The position numbers were made by a program, and so were the translations under genes. DNA of 64,000 nucleotides, from positions 1,978,501 through 2,042,500 of the forward strand of contig NZ_CP012358.1 in assembly GCF_001267175.1 (NCBI RefSeq). The letters are read 5' to 3'. Every line of letters starts with the position of its first letter. Position 1 is the first letter of the stretch. Of this stretch, positions 1 to 9,023 are shown one piece after another. The notes under the pieces are model-generated. The model saw only the letters and a program-made list of their open reading frames with translations, had not been told where the DNA came from and searched no databases. This DNA is from Thiopseudomonas alkaliphila (GTDB lineage Bacteria; Pseudomonadota; Gammaproteobacteria; Pseudomonadales; Pseudomonadaceae).

Positions 1-1113
1 CGCTGAGGCACTGAGATAGCGAGCTTGGGTAAGGGGTGCGCTATGGGCAGAGAGCTGTTGGTCGGCAATGAGCACTTCTGGCTCTTGGCGATCGGGCAGT
101 AGCTTAATCAGCGCTTTTTCCAGTAAATTTTGCCATGGCCAAAATAAGCCAACGCCAATTAAATTAAATAGAGTTTGAAACAGTGCCAGCTGCAACAGAG
201 GATTATCCCCTGCGGCTAACCACTGCATCAGCCATTGGCAAAGCCAAGCTAAGGGGCTTAATAGCAGTAAGGTGATAATTCCCCCGCTAAGGTTAAATAA
301 CACATGCACCAAAACAAGGCGTTGGCCGCCCCGGTTACCGCCCAACCAGCCGACAATGGCAGTGGTTACACTACTGCCCACGTTGCCACCAATGGCCAGC
401 GCCATACCTTGCCATAGCTCGATTTGTCCGGTGGCGAGCGCGGCTAAAATCAGCATTAAGGTGGCGTGACTGGATTGCAAAATTGAAGTCAGTAGCAAGC
501 CAATTGCCACCAGAATCAGTTGCCCTATTAGGGTGTTATCCACCGCTTGGGTAAAATCAATCGAGTCGCCAAACTCACTGAAACCCACTTTAAGCTGATC
601 GATGCCTAAAAAGATAAAGGCAATGCCTAATACTAAGCGACCAGCGGCTTTACCTTTGCTGCCATGAAAGCCTGCCAGCACGCCAAATACCAGTAGTGGC
701 AGGGCTAATGGACTCAGGCTAAAGCCTTGACCGGCAGCGGCCAGTAGCCAAATGCCAGCACTGGTGCCCAAGTTAATACCGAGCAAAATGGCAATGCCGC
801 CCGCCAGTTGAATCAATCCGGTGCTGATAAAGGCAATGGTTAGTAACGACATCAGCGTGGTGGATTGCAAGAGCATGGTGCCGCCCATCCCAAATAAAAA
901 ACTTTTGCCGCGGGTGGCGGTGCTGCGTTCTAGCCAGGTATCCAGTTTGCTGCCTGCTAACTGTTTTAACCCTTCTTCAAGGCACTGCATGCCAAATAAA
1001 AATAAGGCAAGGCCTGCACACAACTGTAACCAGCTGGCACTAAACCAAAAGCTGACACTGAGCAGAGTGATTAAAATCGCGATAAAACTAAGTTGTTTGA
1101 TAACCGTATTCAT
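1..1113 (-). CDS. Na/Pi cotransporter family protein (3'-truncated by window edge)
   Basis: The reverse strand is open for 371 codons from an ATG at 1113 to the window edge, so the C-terminus is missing. The product is a polytopic membrane protein with the duplicated signature of the Na+/phosphate cotransporter family (PF02690): QSTT near residue 83 and QSSHA near residue 213, with the associated glycine/serine loops GINLGTS (about 112) and GGNVGSS (about 242). Family members move phosphate with sodium across the inner membrane, and some carry a C-terminal PhoU-like domain, which would lie outside this window if present. No Pho box was seen before the start. The family call is firm; the substrate is inferred. 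Confidence 0.88.
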   Translation of the reverse strand, partial: MNTVIKQLSFIAILITLLSVSFWFSASWLQLCAGLALFLFGMQCLEEGLKQLAGSKLDTWLERSTATRGKSFLFGMGGTMLLQSTTLMSLLTIAFISTGLIQLAGGIAILLGINLGTSAGIWLLAAAGQGFSLSPLALPLLVFGVLAGFHGSKGKAAGRLVLGIAFIFLGIDQLKVGFSEFGDSIDFTQAVDNTLIGQLILVAIGLLLTSILQSSHATLMLILAALATGQIELWQGMALAIGGNVGSSVTTAIVGWLGGNRGGQRLVLVHVLFNLSGGIITLLLLSPLAWLCQWLMQWLAAGDNPLLQLALFQTLFNLIGVGLFWPWQNLLEKALIKLLPDRQEPEVLIADQQLSAHSAPLTQARYLSASA

Positions 1114-1137
1114 GCAGAGTTACTCAAGGCTGCGGGC

Positions 1138-1173
1138 AAAAAAATCCCAAACCGATTAAGGCTTGGGATTTTA
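1138..1173 (-). terminator. Rho-independent terminator of the MFS gene
   Basis: Arms AAAATCCCAA and TTGGGATTTT enclose a short loop. Read on the reverse strand the stem runs straight into seven T residues. It lies between the MFS stop and the Na/Pi start, so it should separate the two transcripts. Confidence 0.8.
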
Positions 1174-1218
1174 AGCTAAAACCTAGGCGGGATTATGTTT
1201 CACCCGCAGGCTAGGGTA

Positions 1219-2517
1219 TTAATAGTGCTGTTCTTCAGAATCTAAGGCGATATCGTCCAGATTAACTTCTTGCATTTGCTCTTGCACCACTGCTTCATCA
1301 ACTCGCGGGTCAAGGGCCGCTACTAATGGTGAGCTGCTTAAACTGTCGGGCATCACCACGTGCTGTAGCGTATCTTCGACCACTGTATCGTCTGGGATAT
1401 TGCTTGGGTGCACGCAGATTGCAATAATCACCGCACACACGGTAAAAAATGCGTACAGCATATTGGCACCTATCAGGTTCATCAAGGATCCTGCCAACAG
1501 TGGGCCAATACTGGCGCCAACACCAAAAATAGTCAGCATAACCGCGGTGAGTGACACCCGGCGATCGGCATCCACATGGTCGTTGGCTAAAGCCACAGCC
1601 AGCGGATATAAGCTAAAAAATAGCGCACTACTGGCCGCGCCTAGGGTAAAGATTGCCCATAATGGGAATTCACTAAAAATAGCTAACGGCAGTGCGGTAA
1701 GCATTAAGATAATACTGCAACCACGAATTAACGTGGGCCGTGCTAAGCGGTCAGATAACCAACCAATAGGCCATTGCACCAATAAGCCGGCCACAATACA
1801 GATCGCCATAAACAAACCAATTTTATCGGTCGGTAGGCCAATTAACTTGGCATAGAGTGGCGCTAGACCATAGAACGCACCCACGGCCAGGCCTGCAGTG
1901 ATTCCGGTAATCATCGACAAGGGAATTTTACTAATAAAGTAGCGCGGATTCAGCGGCGCAGGGCGTAACGGTTCGGGGTGAATCCGGCGAGTCACGGCCA
2001 CTGGCACCAAGCACAAAGAAAAACACAAAGCCACCAATAACAGCAATTGAGTGCCCAAACTAGGTAACGCCACCAACACCAGTTGCCCTAAGACCATCCC
2101 CAGATAAGAAGCCATCATATAGCCAGAAAACACTAAGCCGCGTTCATGGGCACTGGACTGTTCGTTAAGCCAGCTTTCAATCACCATGTACATACACATC
2201 ATGCCCAGCCCGACAATGACCCGCAGACCCAGCCAAATACTCAACTCTTGAGTCAGGCCATGGCCGAGCACCGCCGCGGTAACAACACCAGCACTGGCCA
2301 CATAGGCACGAATATGACCCACCCTGGCAATCAGCCGGTGTCCTAACTTACCGCCAAGTACCAGTCCTAAATAAAACCCTGTCATCAAAGCACCCACCCA
2401 GATACTGCTGGCTTTATCGGCGATTTGTAAGGCTAGGTAGGTACTTAATAAACCTGAGCCAAGGAGCATGAGTAGGGTGGCAAAATACAACGCGCGAAAG
2501 GATTTCCACAGTTCCAT
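1219..2517 (-). CDS. MFS transporter (YcaD-like)
   Basis: A 432-residue protein with about 12 hydrophobic segments and a major facilitator layout: an N-terminal half to about residue 195, a polar central loop containing RRIHPEP, and a second half with the loop motif GWLSDRLARP near residue 250 that corresponds to the MFS GxLaDrxGrr signature. The overall sequence resembles the YcaD group of uncharacterised inner-membrane transporters. The last 60 residues form an acidic cytoplasmic tail. The gene is monocistronic, with its own terminator, and is divergent from glyQ across a 294-base gap. The substrate is unknown. Confidence 0.85.
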   Translation of the reverse strand: MELWKSFRALYFATLLMLLGSGLLSTYLALQIADKASSIWVGALMTGFYLGLVLGGKLGHRLIARVGHIRAYVASAGVVTAAVLGHGLTQELSIWLGLRVIVGLGMMCMYMVIESWLNEQSSAHERGLVFSGYMMASYLGMVLGQLVLVALPSLGTQLLLLVALCFSLCLVPVAVTRRIHPEPLRPAPLNPRYFISKIPLSMITGITAGLAVGAFYGLAPLYAKLIGLPTDKIGLFMAICIVAGLLVQWPIGWLSDRLARPTLIRGCSIILMLTALPLAIFSEFPLWAIFTLGAASSALFFSLYPLAVALANDHVDADRRVSLTAVMLTIFGVGASIGPLLAGSLMNLIGANMLYAFFTVCAVIIAICVHPSNIPDDTVVEDTLQHVVMPDSLSSSPLVAALDPRVDEAVVQEQMQEVNLDDIALDSEEQHY

Positions 2518-2652
2518 GGTGCTTTAGGTCTCCTATCTAAAGGTATGGGGGGGTAGGACGCCAAGATACGTCGAGAAGACGAGTGGCGATGGTAAGTGGC
2601 TGTGAGCACCTAGGCTCATGCTACACCTAAGGGCAATGGGATGCCAAAAGTC

Positions 2653-2667
2653 GACTAAAGTTTAGTC
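2653..2667. promoter_or_regulatory. Perfect 15-bp palindrome in the MFS/glyQ divergent region
   Basis: GACTAAA-G-TTTAGTC is a perfect 7-1-7 inverted repeat. It lies 136 bases before the MFS start and about 80 bases upstream of the glyQ -35 element. No transcriptional regulator is adjacent. A dimeric operator is possible; chance is not excluded. Confidence 0.35.
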
Positions 2668-2746
2668 TTGCAGAGGCTTAACTAGCGCTACCTAGAGTTG
2701 GGATAGATAAAATTATTGGCTGAGACTTTTTCCGCTGATCTGCGCT

Positions 2747-2775
2747 GCGACAATCGAGCCGAGCTTAGGTATACT
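2747..2775 (+). promoter_or_regulatory. Sigma70-type promoter of glyQS
   Basis: GCGACA (-35, four of six consensus bases), a 17-bp spacer, and TATACT (-10, five of six). The predicted start near 2782 leaves a leader of about 30 bases before the glyQ start. Confidence 0.6.
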
Positions 2776-2811
2776 GTGGGCTTTCATGCCAGTTTTTAAA
2801 TGGGTATTTTT

Positions 2812-3759
2812 GTGAGCCAGACAACACCTGCGGTACGCACATTTCAGGATTTGATTCTCGCCTTGCAGAGCTTCTGGGCCGAGCAGGGCTGTATTGTATT
2901 ACAACCTTACGATATGGAAGTAGGCGCGGGTACTTTCCACACCGCTACTTTCTTACGCGCGATTGGCCCCGAAACATGGAATGCGGCCTACGTGCAGCCC
3001 TCGCGTCGTCCAACTGATGGCCGTTACGGCGAAAACCCTAACCGTTTACAGCATTACTACCAATTTCAGGTGGTGCTCAAGCCTAACCCAGACAATATTC
3101 AAGACTTATACCTAGAATCGCTGCGTCGTATCGGTATTGATACTCAGGTGCACGATGTACGCTTTGTGGAAGATAACTGGGAATCGCCAACGCTGGGTGC
3201 GTGGGGATTAGGCTGGGAAGTGTGGCTCAATGGTATGGAAGTCACCCAGTTTACTTATTTTCAGCAAGTCGGTGGCGTTGAGTGCTATCCTGTAACCGGT
3301 GAAATCACCTACGGTTTAGAGCGCTTAGCCATGTACTTGCAAGGCGTGGACTCAGTATATGACTTAGTTTGGACCGATGGCCCCTTTGGTGTCGTGACCT
3401 ATGGCGATGTGTTCCATCAAAACGAAGTCGAGCAATCCACCTACAACTTTGAACATGCCAATGTTGAAAAAATGTTCGAGTTATTTGATTTCTATGAAAG
3501 CGAAGCGAATCGCTTAATTGCTTTAGATTTACCCTTGCCCACCTATGAAATGGTGCTTAAAGCATCCCACACCTTTAACTTGCTGGATGCGCGCCGGGCC
3601 ATTTCGGTGACCGAACGTCAGCGTTATATTTTACGGGTTCGCACCCTTGCACGTGCGGTGGCCCAAAGTTATTTACAGGCCCGGGCTAAACTAGGTTTCC
3701 CGATGGCCGAAGCCAGCTTGCGTGATGAAGTATTAGCTAAATTGGAGGCAGCAGAATGA
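2812..3759 (+). CDS. glyQ: Glycine--tRNA ligase alpha subunit
   Basis: This is the catalytic subunit of the heterotetrameric bacterial glycyl-tRNA synthetase, which charges tRNA-Gly in the cytoplasm. The sequence is near identical to Pseudomonas GlyQ throughout, including the N-terminal QSFWAEQGC block, [13 protein letters not shown] and the [19 protein letters not shown] region of the class II core. I place the start at the GTG of 2812, giving [11 protein letters not shown] as in Pseudomonas (315 residues). An in-frame ATG at 2800 would add four residues, and neither start has a strong ribosome binding site. The stop overlaps glyS by four bases, so the two subunits are probably translationally coupled. 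Confidence 0.97.
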   Translation: MSQTTPAVRTFQDLILALQSFWAEQGCIVLQPYDMEVGAGTFHTATFLRAIGPETWNAAYVQPSRRPTDGRYGENPNRLQHYYQFQVVLKPNPDNIQDLYLESLRRIGIDTQVHDVRFVEDNWESPTLGAWGLGWEVWLNGMEVTQFTYFQQVGGVECYPVTGEITYGLERLAMYLQGVDSVYDLVWTDGPFGVVTYGDVFHQNEVEQSTYNFEHANVEKMFELFDFYESEANRLIALDLPLPTYEMVLKASHTFNLLDARRAISVTERQRYILRVRTLARAVAQSYLQARAKLGFPMAEASLRDEVLAKLEAAE

Positions 3760-5810
3760 ACAACCTAGACTTTTTAGTCGAATTAGGAACCGAAGAGCTG
3801 CCACCGAAAGCCCTGCAAAGTTTAGGTAAAGCCTTTTTAGAAGGGGTGCTAAAAGGGGTTAAAGAAAACGGTTTACTGCATGGTGAAGCGCGTTTTTATG
3901 CGGCTCCACGTCGCTTAGCGGTCATGATCGAAGGCTTAGAAATTCAGCAGCCAGATCGTGAAGTCACCTTAGAAGGGCCGCCGGTTAATGTGGCGTTTGA
4001 TGAAACTGGTGCACCGACTAAGGCTGCAGAAGGCTTTGCCCGTAAGTGCGGCGTAGAGCTAAGCGAAGTGGATCGCAGTGGGGCTAAATTGCGCTATGTG
4101 CGTCAGATTGCAGGCTTGCCAACCACAGAGTTAATGCCAGCGATCGTGGAAACCGCGCTGAATAGTCTGCCGGTGCCCAAGCGGATGCGTTGGGGTGCGA
4201 GCCGTAATGAGTTTGTACGTCCCACCCAGTGGTTATTAATGATTATTGGTGGCGAAATCATTGACTGTGAGATTCTTGGGCAAACCGCTAATCGCCTCAG
4301 CTATGGCCATCGTTTCCATCATAATCAAGCGATCACCATCAATAAGCCCAGCGAGTACCTTGATAAGCTCCGTGCCGGCTATGTGATTGCCGACTTTAAT
4401 GAGCGCCGTGAACTGATTCAACGTCGAGTTGAGCAGTTAGCTAGCGAGCAGCAGGGCACCGCCATTGTGCCGCCAAGCTTGCTCGATGAAGTCACTGCAC
4501 TGGTTGAGTGGCCTGTGCCGTTAGTCTGCTCATTTGAAGAGCACTTTTTGGCTGTACCGCAAGAAGCCTTGATTATCACCATGCAAGATAACCAGAAGTA
4601 TTTCTGTTTGTTAGATGCTGAAGGCAAGTTGCTACCACGCTTTATCACCGTTTCTAATATTGAAAGTAAAGATCCGCGTCAGGTGATCGAAGGTAACGAA
4701 AAAGTGGTGCGTCCGCGCTTAACCGATGCCGAGTTCTTCTATCTACAAGACCAAAAGCAGCCCTTAGCCGACTTTAATGAGCGGTTAAAATCAGTGGTAT
4801 TCCAAGCGCAGCTGGGTACGGTTTATGAGAAGGCGTTACGGGTTTCGGCCTTAGCGGGCAAAATCGCCCAGCAAATTGGCGGTGATGTCGAGCAGGCACA
4901 GCGTGCAGGTTTGCTCTCAAAATGCGACCTTGCTACGGAAATGGTCGGCGAGTTTCCTGAGATGCAAGGTATCGCTGGCTACTACTACGCCCAAGCGAAC
5001 CAAGAGCCAGGTGAGGTGGCGTTAGCTCTGAACGAGCAGTATATGCCACGTGGGGCCGGAGCTGAGCTACCTAGCACTCTAACCGGTGCGGCAGTAGCGA
5101 TTGCCGATAAGCTAGATACCTTAGTGGGGATTTTTGGCATTGGCATGTTGCCAACAGGTTCTAAAGACCCTTATGCCTTACGTCGTGCTGCCTTAGGTGT
5201 GCTGCGAATTTTGATCGAGAAAAAGCTCGAACTTGATTTACCAGCGATTTTACAACAGGCGATTGCCCAATTTGGCGAGCGAATAAAAGCGGCAGGCTTG
5301 TTGGAGCAAGTGCAAGAATTTATCTTTGACCGTTTACGTGCGCGCTACGAAGACGAAGGGGTCAATGTACAGGTCTATCAAGCGGTGCGTGCGATTCATC
5401 CCGTCTCGCCGCTAGATTTTGATCAGCGAGTACAGGCGGTACAAAACTTTATTCAGTTGCCAGAGGCGCAAGCCTTAGCGGCAGCTAATAAGCGTGTATC
5501 GAACTTACTGGGTAAAAGTGCCGATGCCCAACAGGTAAAAATTGAGCCACGGTTCTTTGATACGCCGGCTGAGTTCACATTGTATTCGGCGCTGCAACTA
5601 GCCGAGCAAGCAACTCAACCTCTGCGTGAACAACATCAGTACAGCGAAGTTTTATCCCGTTTAGCCAGTTTGCAAGAGCCGGTGGATAAGTTCTTTGATG
5701 ATGTGATGGTGAATGCCGAGCATGCCGATATTCGTAACAACCGCCATGCCTTGCTGGCGCAGTTACGCCGCTTATTCTTGGCGGTAGCCGATATTTCGGT
5801 GCTTGACTAA
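3756..5810 (+). CDS. glyS: Glycine--tRNA ligase beta subunit
   Basis: A 684-residue beta subunit, the usual length, starting with [14 protein letters not shown], the hallmark N-terminus of GlyS. The middle holds the HD-like region ([10 protein letters not shown] and [14 protein letters not shown]), and the C-terminus is the anticodon-binding DALR-type domain with [15 protein letters not shown]. Together with GlyQ it forms the alpha2beta2 glycyl-tRNA synthetase. It overlaps glyQ by ATGA and is followed by a strong terminator, so glyQS is a two-gene operon. No truncation or unusual residue was seen. Confidence 0.98.
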   Translation: MNNLDFLVELGTEELPPKALQSLGKAFLEGVLKGVKENGLLHGEARFYAAPRRLAVMIEGLEIQQPDREVTLEGPPVNVAFDETGAPTKAAEGFARKCGVELSEVDRSGAKLRYVRQIAGLPTTELMPAIVETALNSLPVPKRMRWGASRNEFVRPTQWLLMIIGGEIIDCEILGQTANRLSYGHRFHHNQAITINKPSEYLDKLRAGYVIADFNERRELIQRRVEQLASEQQGTAIVPPSLLDEVTALVEWPVPLVCSFEEHFLAVPQEALIITMQDNQKYFCLLDAEGKLLPRFITVSNIESKDPRQVIEGNEKVVRPRLTDAEFFYLQDQKQPLADFNERLKSVVFQAQLGTVYEKALRVSALAGKIAQQIGGDVEQAQRAGLLSKCDLATEMVGEFPEMQGIAGYYYAQANQEPGEVALALNEQYMPRGAGAELPSTLTGAAVAIADKLDTLVGIFGIGMLPTGSKDPYALRRAALGVLRILIEKKLELDLPAILQQAIAQFGERIKAAGLLEQVQEFIFDRLRARYEDEGVNVQVYQAVRAIHPVSPLDFDQRVQAVQNFIQLPEAQALAAANKRVSNLLGKSADAQQVKIEPRFFDTPAEFTLYSALQLAEQATQPLREQHQYSEVLSRLASLQEPVDKFFDDVMVNAEHADIRNNRHALLAQLRRLFLAVADISVLD

Positions 5811-5817
5811 CACCTTT

Positions 5818-5855
5818 AAAGCCGCTGCGAGTGATTGCTAACAGCGGCTTTTTTA
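5818..5855 (+). terminator. Terminator of glyQS
   Basis: AAAGCCGCTG and CAGCGGCTTT form a 10-bp stem, followed by a T run. It begins eight bases after the glyS stop. Confidence 0.88.
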
Positions 5856-5927
5856 TCGGCGCAGTAAATTTTTGACTCTTGGGTCACACGGGTGACCTTG
5901 ATGTAGCTAGAAGGTAAAAACGAAGGC

Positions 5928-6467
5928 ATGCAGTTAATTATTCTTGATCGTGACGGTGTGATTAATCAGGACTCTGATGCCTATATCAAAACCGTAGATG
6001 AGTGGATCGCCTTACCCGGAGCAATTGAGGCCATGGCACAACTTAGCCAAGCTGGTTGGACCGTGGCGATTGCCACCAATCAGTCGGGTTTAGCCCGCGG
6101 TTACTACAGCGAGCAAACCTTGCACGCCATGCACGCTAAGTTGCGCGCTTTGGTGCAGGCGGCGGGCGGTGAGGTGGGCTACATTGCCTATTGCCCGCAT
6201 GGTCCTGATGATGGCTGTAATTGCCGTAAACCCTTGCCTGGTTTATTGGAACAAATAGCGGCGCACTATCAAACCGATTTAACTGATGTCTGGTTTGTCG
6301 GCGATAGTTTGCGTGACTTAGAAGCAGCAGTAGCAATCAAAGCTAAACCGGTATTAGTCAAAACCGGTAAAGGTGTAGAAACCGTCAATAAACGTTTACC
6401 CGCAGATACCTTAATTTTTTCTGATTTAGCCGCAGTGGCCGAGTATTTGATCAGCTCAGGAGCTTAA
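5928..6467 (+). CDS. gmhB: D-glycero-beta-D-manno-heptose 1,7-bisphosphate 7-phosphatase
   Basis: A 179-residue HAD-superfamily phosphatase that removes the 7-phosphate in ADP-heptose synthesis for the lipopolysaccharide inner core. Visible motifs are LDRDGVIN at residues 6-13 with the two catalytic aspartates, ATNQSG (motif II), the zinc-binding Cys/His loop CPHGPDDGCNCRKPLPG near 89-105, and VGDSLRDLEAA (motif IV). Purine-rich sequence precedes the ATG. It is followed one base later by the plsC-type gene, so the two are co-transcribed, as in Pseudomonas next to glyS. Confidence 0.95.
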   Translation: MQLIILDRDGVINQDSDAYIKTVDEWIALPGAIEAMAQLSQAGWTVAIATNQSGLARGYYSEQTLHAMHAKLRALVQAAGGEVGYIAYCPHGPDDGCNCRKPLPGLLEQIAAHYQTDLTDVWFVGDSLRDLEAAVAIKAKPVLVKTGKGVETVNKRLPADTLIFSDLAAVAEYLISSGA

Positions 6468-6468
6468 T

Positions 6469-7284
6469 ATGGTGTTACTAGCAAACATTCGAACCACAGT
6501 GTTTTATGTGTTATTGGCGCTGTTTTCTTTGCTGTGGTGCGTGGTTTGCTTATTTGTAGCACCCTTTTTAGGGTTTTCTAAACGCTATCATTTTACTGCG
6601 GTGTACTGGTGCCGTGGGGCGCTTTGGCTAGCCGAGCATATTTTAGGTATCACTTACCGGATTGAAGGGGCAGAGCATATTCCCCAGCAGCCCTGTGTGA
6701 TTTTGGCTAAACATCAAAGCACTTGGGAGACGTTTTTTCTGTCTAAGTACTTTGAGCCGCTGACCCAGGTGCTGAAAAAAGAGCTGTTATCCATCCCATT
6801 TTTTGGCTGGACTATGGGTATGCTAAAACCCATTGCCATTGATCGTAGCAACCCCAAGCAAGCCTTAAAGCAAGTAGCGACCCAAGGCGGCTTAGCGCTT
6901 AAAGATCAGCGCTGGCTATTAATTTTTCCTGAAGGTACACGGGTGCCGGTGGGCAATATTGGCAAGTTCTCCCGCGGTGGGGCAGCCTTGGCGGTTAATA
7001 ACCAAGTGGGGGTATTGCCGGTTGCGCATAACGCTGGGCGTTTTTGGCCGAAAAAAGGCTGGGCGAAATACCCCGGAGAAATTACCGTGCGGTTTGGCCC
7101 GGTGTTATATGCCGAAGGCACAGGTTCTGAGGCGATTAATCAGCTCAATCAGCAAGCCTTTGCTTGGATTGCGCAGGCGCAATACGAAATTGGTGATTTA
7201 AATGCTAAGGTGTGGAGCGATTTAGATCTTGGAGAGAAGGAAATCCAGCATGTCCCAGCCGCCCTTGAGCCACCACAGCCTTAA
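6469..7284 (+). CDS. plsC: 1-acyl-sn-glycerol-3-phosphate acyltransferase
   Basis: A 271-residue membrane acyltransferase that adds the second acyl chain in phosphatidic acid synthesis. It has an N-terminal membrane segment (about residues 8-35), the acyltransferase motif KHQSTWETF near residue 82 (an HX4E variant of the usual HX4D, which I recall as typical of this gamma-proteobacterial subgroup), and FPEGTR near residue 149. It starts one base after gmhB, and its 3' end overlaps the next gene by 35 bases. The P. aeruginosa homologue beside gmhB has also been studied as a lipid A-related acyltransferase, so exact specificity is open. Confidence 0.9.
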   Translation: MVLLANIRTTVFYVLLALFSLLWCVVCLFVAPFLGFSKRYHFTAVYWCRGALWLAEHILGITYRIEGAEHIPQQPCVILAKHQSTWETFFLSKYFEPLTQVLKKELLSIPFFGWTMGMLKPIAIDRSNPKQALKQVATQGGLALKDQRWLLIFPEGTRVPVGNIGKFSRGGAALAVNNQVGVLPVAHNAGRFWPKKGWAKYPGEITVRFGPVLYAEGTGSEAINQLNQQAFAWIAQAQYEIGDLNAKVWSDLDLGEKEIQHVPAALEPPQP

Positions 7285-7918
7285 AACTAAACAACGGCGC
7301 CTACGCCCAGACTTTTCAGAAGGCCTATCTTTACGCGTGCACCGCGCACTGAGCTGGTTACAGCGCGCAGAGCAAGAAACTGATGATTTAGATGCCAAGC
7401 TGGTATTTTTATGGATCGCCTTTAATGCGGCCTATGCTCAAGATATTGACGAGCAGTACCGCACCTCGGCCTACGAAACCTTCACCGAGTTTTTAATCAA
7501 GTTGTGCAATCTGGATCTAGATGGCCGGGTCGAGCGTATGGTGTGGGAGCAGCTGCCGCGCAGTATTCGTTTTTTAATGGATAACGAATACATGGCTGCC
7601 GATTTTTGGAATTTTCAGCGGGGTAAAATCAGCCAAGCCGAGTGGAAACAACGCTTTAGCAGCGCTAAGTTCGCTACTCGCCAAGCCTTAAGTGGTCGTG
7701 ATACTGCTACGGTGCTTAGCCTAGCGATGAATCGAGTCTATGTGCTGCGCAACCAACTGATGCACGGCGGTGCCACCTGGAATAGCAGCATCAACCGCGA
7801 GCAAGTGAAACTGGGGGTTACTTTTTTATCGGCTTTTGTCCCCTTGCTCATCGATATCATGATGGACAACCCCAAAACCCTGTGGGGCGATGCCTATTAT
7901 CCGGTGATTAAGGATTAA
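7250..7918 (+). CDS. HEPN-domain protein (Apea-like), function unknown
   Basis: A 222-residue, mostly helical, soluble protein. The ATG at 7250 is chosen because AGGAGA-like sequence sits just upstream (GGAGAGAAGGAAAT); an in-frame start at 7229 would swallow it. Two blocks point to the HEPN superfamily: DLDAKLVFLWIAFNAAYAQ at about 47-65, like the Apea-like HEPN helix, and RNQLMH at 167-172, which fits the Rx4-6H catalytic motif of HEPN ribonucleases. It overlaps plsC by 35 bases and sits in a lipid/LPS operon with no adjacent MNT or other antitoxin gene. RNase activity is inferred from family knowledge only. Confidence 0.75.
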   Translation: MSQPPLSHHSLKTKQRRLRPDFSEGLSLRVHRALSWLQRAEQETDDLDAKLVFLWIAFNAAYAQDIDEQYRTSAYETFTEFLIKLCNLDLDGRVERMVWEQLPRSIRFLMDNEYMAADFWNFQRGKISQAEWKQRFSSAKFATRQALSGRDTATVLSLAMNRVYVLRNQLMHGGATWNSSINREQVKLGVTFLSAFVPLLIDIMMDNPKTLWGDAYYPVIKD

Positions 7919-7943
7919 TGATCCCTAGTTGAGGAGTTATCTT

Positions 7944-8414
7944 ATGCCTAATATTAAGCACTTACTCATTATCGCCCACGCGCCCTCAGCCAATACCCAG
8001 CAACTGCGCGATGCAGTGGTTAAGGGCGCAACCCATCCTGATATTGAGAATATTCAGGTTAAGGTGTTAGCTCCGCTAGAAGCCCAGCCTGAAGATATTT
8101 TAGCCGCCAATGCGGTCATCATCGGCACCACCGAAAACTTTGGCTATATGGCAGGGCTAGTGAAAGATATGTTTGATCGCTGCTATTACCCGTGCATTGA
8201 ACACACCGAGGGTTTGCCCTTTGCTTTTTATATCCGCGCCGGATTAGATGGCACCGGCACCCGCCGCGCCATCGAAAGCATCACCCAAGGCTTACGCTGG
8301 AAACTCGTCCAACAACCGCTGATTTGCTTGGGCGATTTTAAACCCGAGTTTCTTCAGCAATGCGAGGAATTAGGCTTATCCATGGCCGCCAGTTTAGAGG
8401 CGGGGATTGTTTAG
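7944..8414 (+). CDS. Flavodoxin-family / NAD(P)H-dependent oxidoreductase-like protein
   Basis: A 156-residue flavodoxin-fold protein. The start at 7944 follows GAGGAG with seven bases of spacing. The loop GTTENFGYMAGLVKDMFDR (about 72-90) is the FMN-binding segment seen in small flavodoxin/NADPH-dependent FMN reductase-like proteins, and FYIRAGLDGTGTRRAIESI follows. No obvious partner reductase is adjacent. It is the last gene of the gmhB-plsC-HEPN run (25-base gap) and ends at a shared terminator. The redox partner and substrate are unknown. Confidence 0.8.
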   Translation: MPNIKHLLIIAHAPSANTQQLRDAVVKGATHPDIENIQVKVLAPLEAQPEDILAANAVIIGTTENFGYMAGLVKDMFDRCYYPCIEHTEGLPFAFYIRAGLDGTGTRRAIESITQGLRWKLVQQPLICLGDFKPEFLQQCEELGLSMAASLEAGIV

Positions 8415-8428
8415 CTGAACGATCAAAT

Positions 8429-8456
8429 AAAAAACCTTCCAGATGGAAGGTTTTTA
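8429..8456. terminator. Bidirectional terminator between the flavodoxin gene and glnK
   Basis: AAAACCTTCC-AGAT-GGAAGGTTTTT, with A and T tracts on both sides, serves the two convergent genes. Confidence 0.88.
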
Positions 8457-8480
8457 GGGGTTAGTGGCTAAACAGGGCAA

Positions 8481-8843
<363 letters not shown>

Positions 8844-8867
8844 TTATTCCAGAAACGGAGGGCTGTA

Positions 8868-8937
8868 GTGTAATGCTTTCACCTAGGCTTTGTAATCTTA
8901 TTTTATGAGTCAGCGGCCCATGGCATAAGCATTACAC
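8868..8937. repeat. Spaced 9-bp inverted repeat upstream of glnK
   Basis: GTGTAATGC (8868-8876) and GCATTACAC (8929-8937) are perfect complements 52 bases apart, starting 49 bases before the glnK ATG. They could be paired binding sites for a regulator; this is inference. Confidence 0.35.
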
Positions 8938-8987
8938 CGTTGCGCCATTAGAGCAGAAAAAATAAAACTTGGTTGCAGCACTAGGGC

Positions 8988-9015
8988 AAAAAAACTTAAG
9001 GTGCTGGGCCTTAAG
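8988..9015 (-). terminator. Terminator of phoBR
   Basis: On the reverse strand CTTAAGG-7 bases-CCTTAAG is followed by seven T residues, nine bases after the phoR stop. Confidence 0.85.
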
Positions 9016-9023
9016 GGATTAGC

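Noticed and set aside
821..1159. Forward-strand open frame within the first 1.1 kb
   Set aside because: It is antisense to a clear Na/Pi cotransporter on the reverse strand and has no protein-like features.
7250..7918. HEPN gene as half of a toxin-antitoxin pair
   Set aside because: No MNT nucleotidyltransferase or other small antitoxin gene is adjacent, and it overlaps plsC.
8921..8936. Sigma54-like TGGCAT-N5-TTACA near glnK
   Set aside because: It lies on the forward strand and points away from glnK, and the conserved GC of the -12 element is missing.
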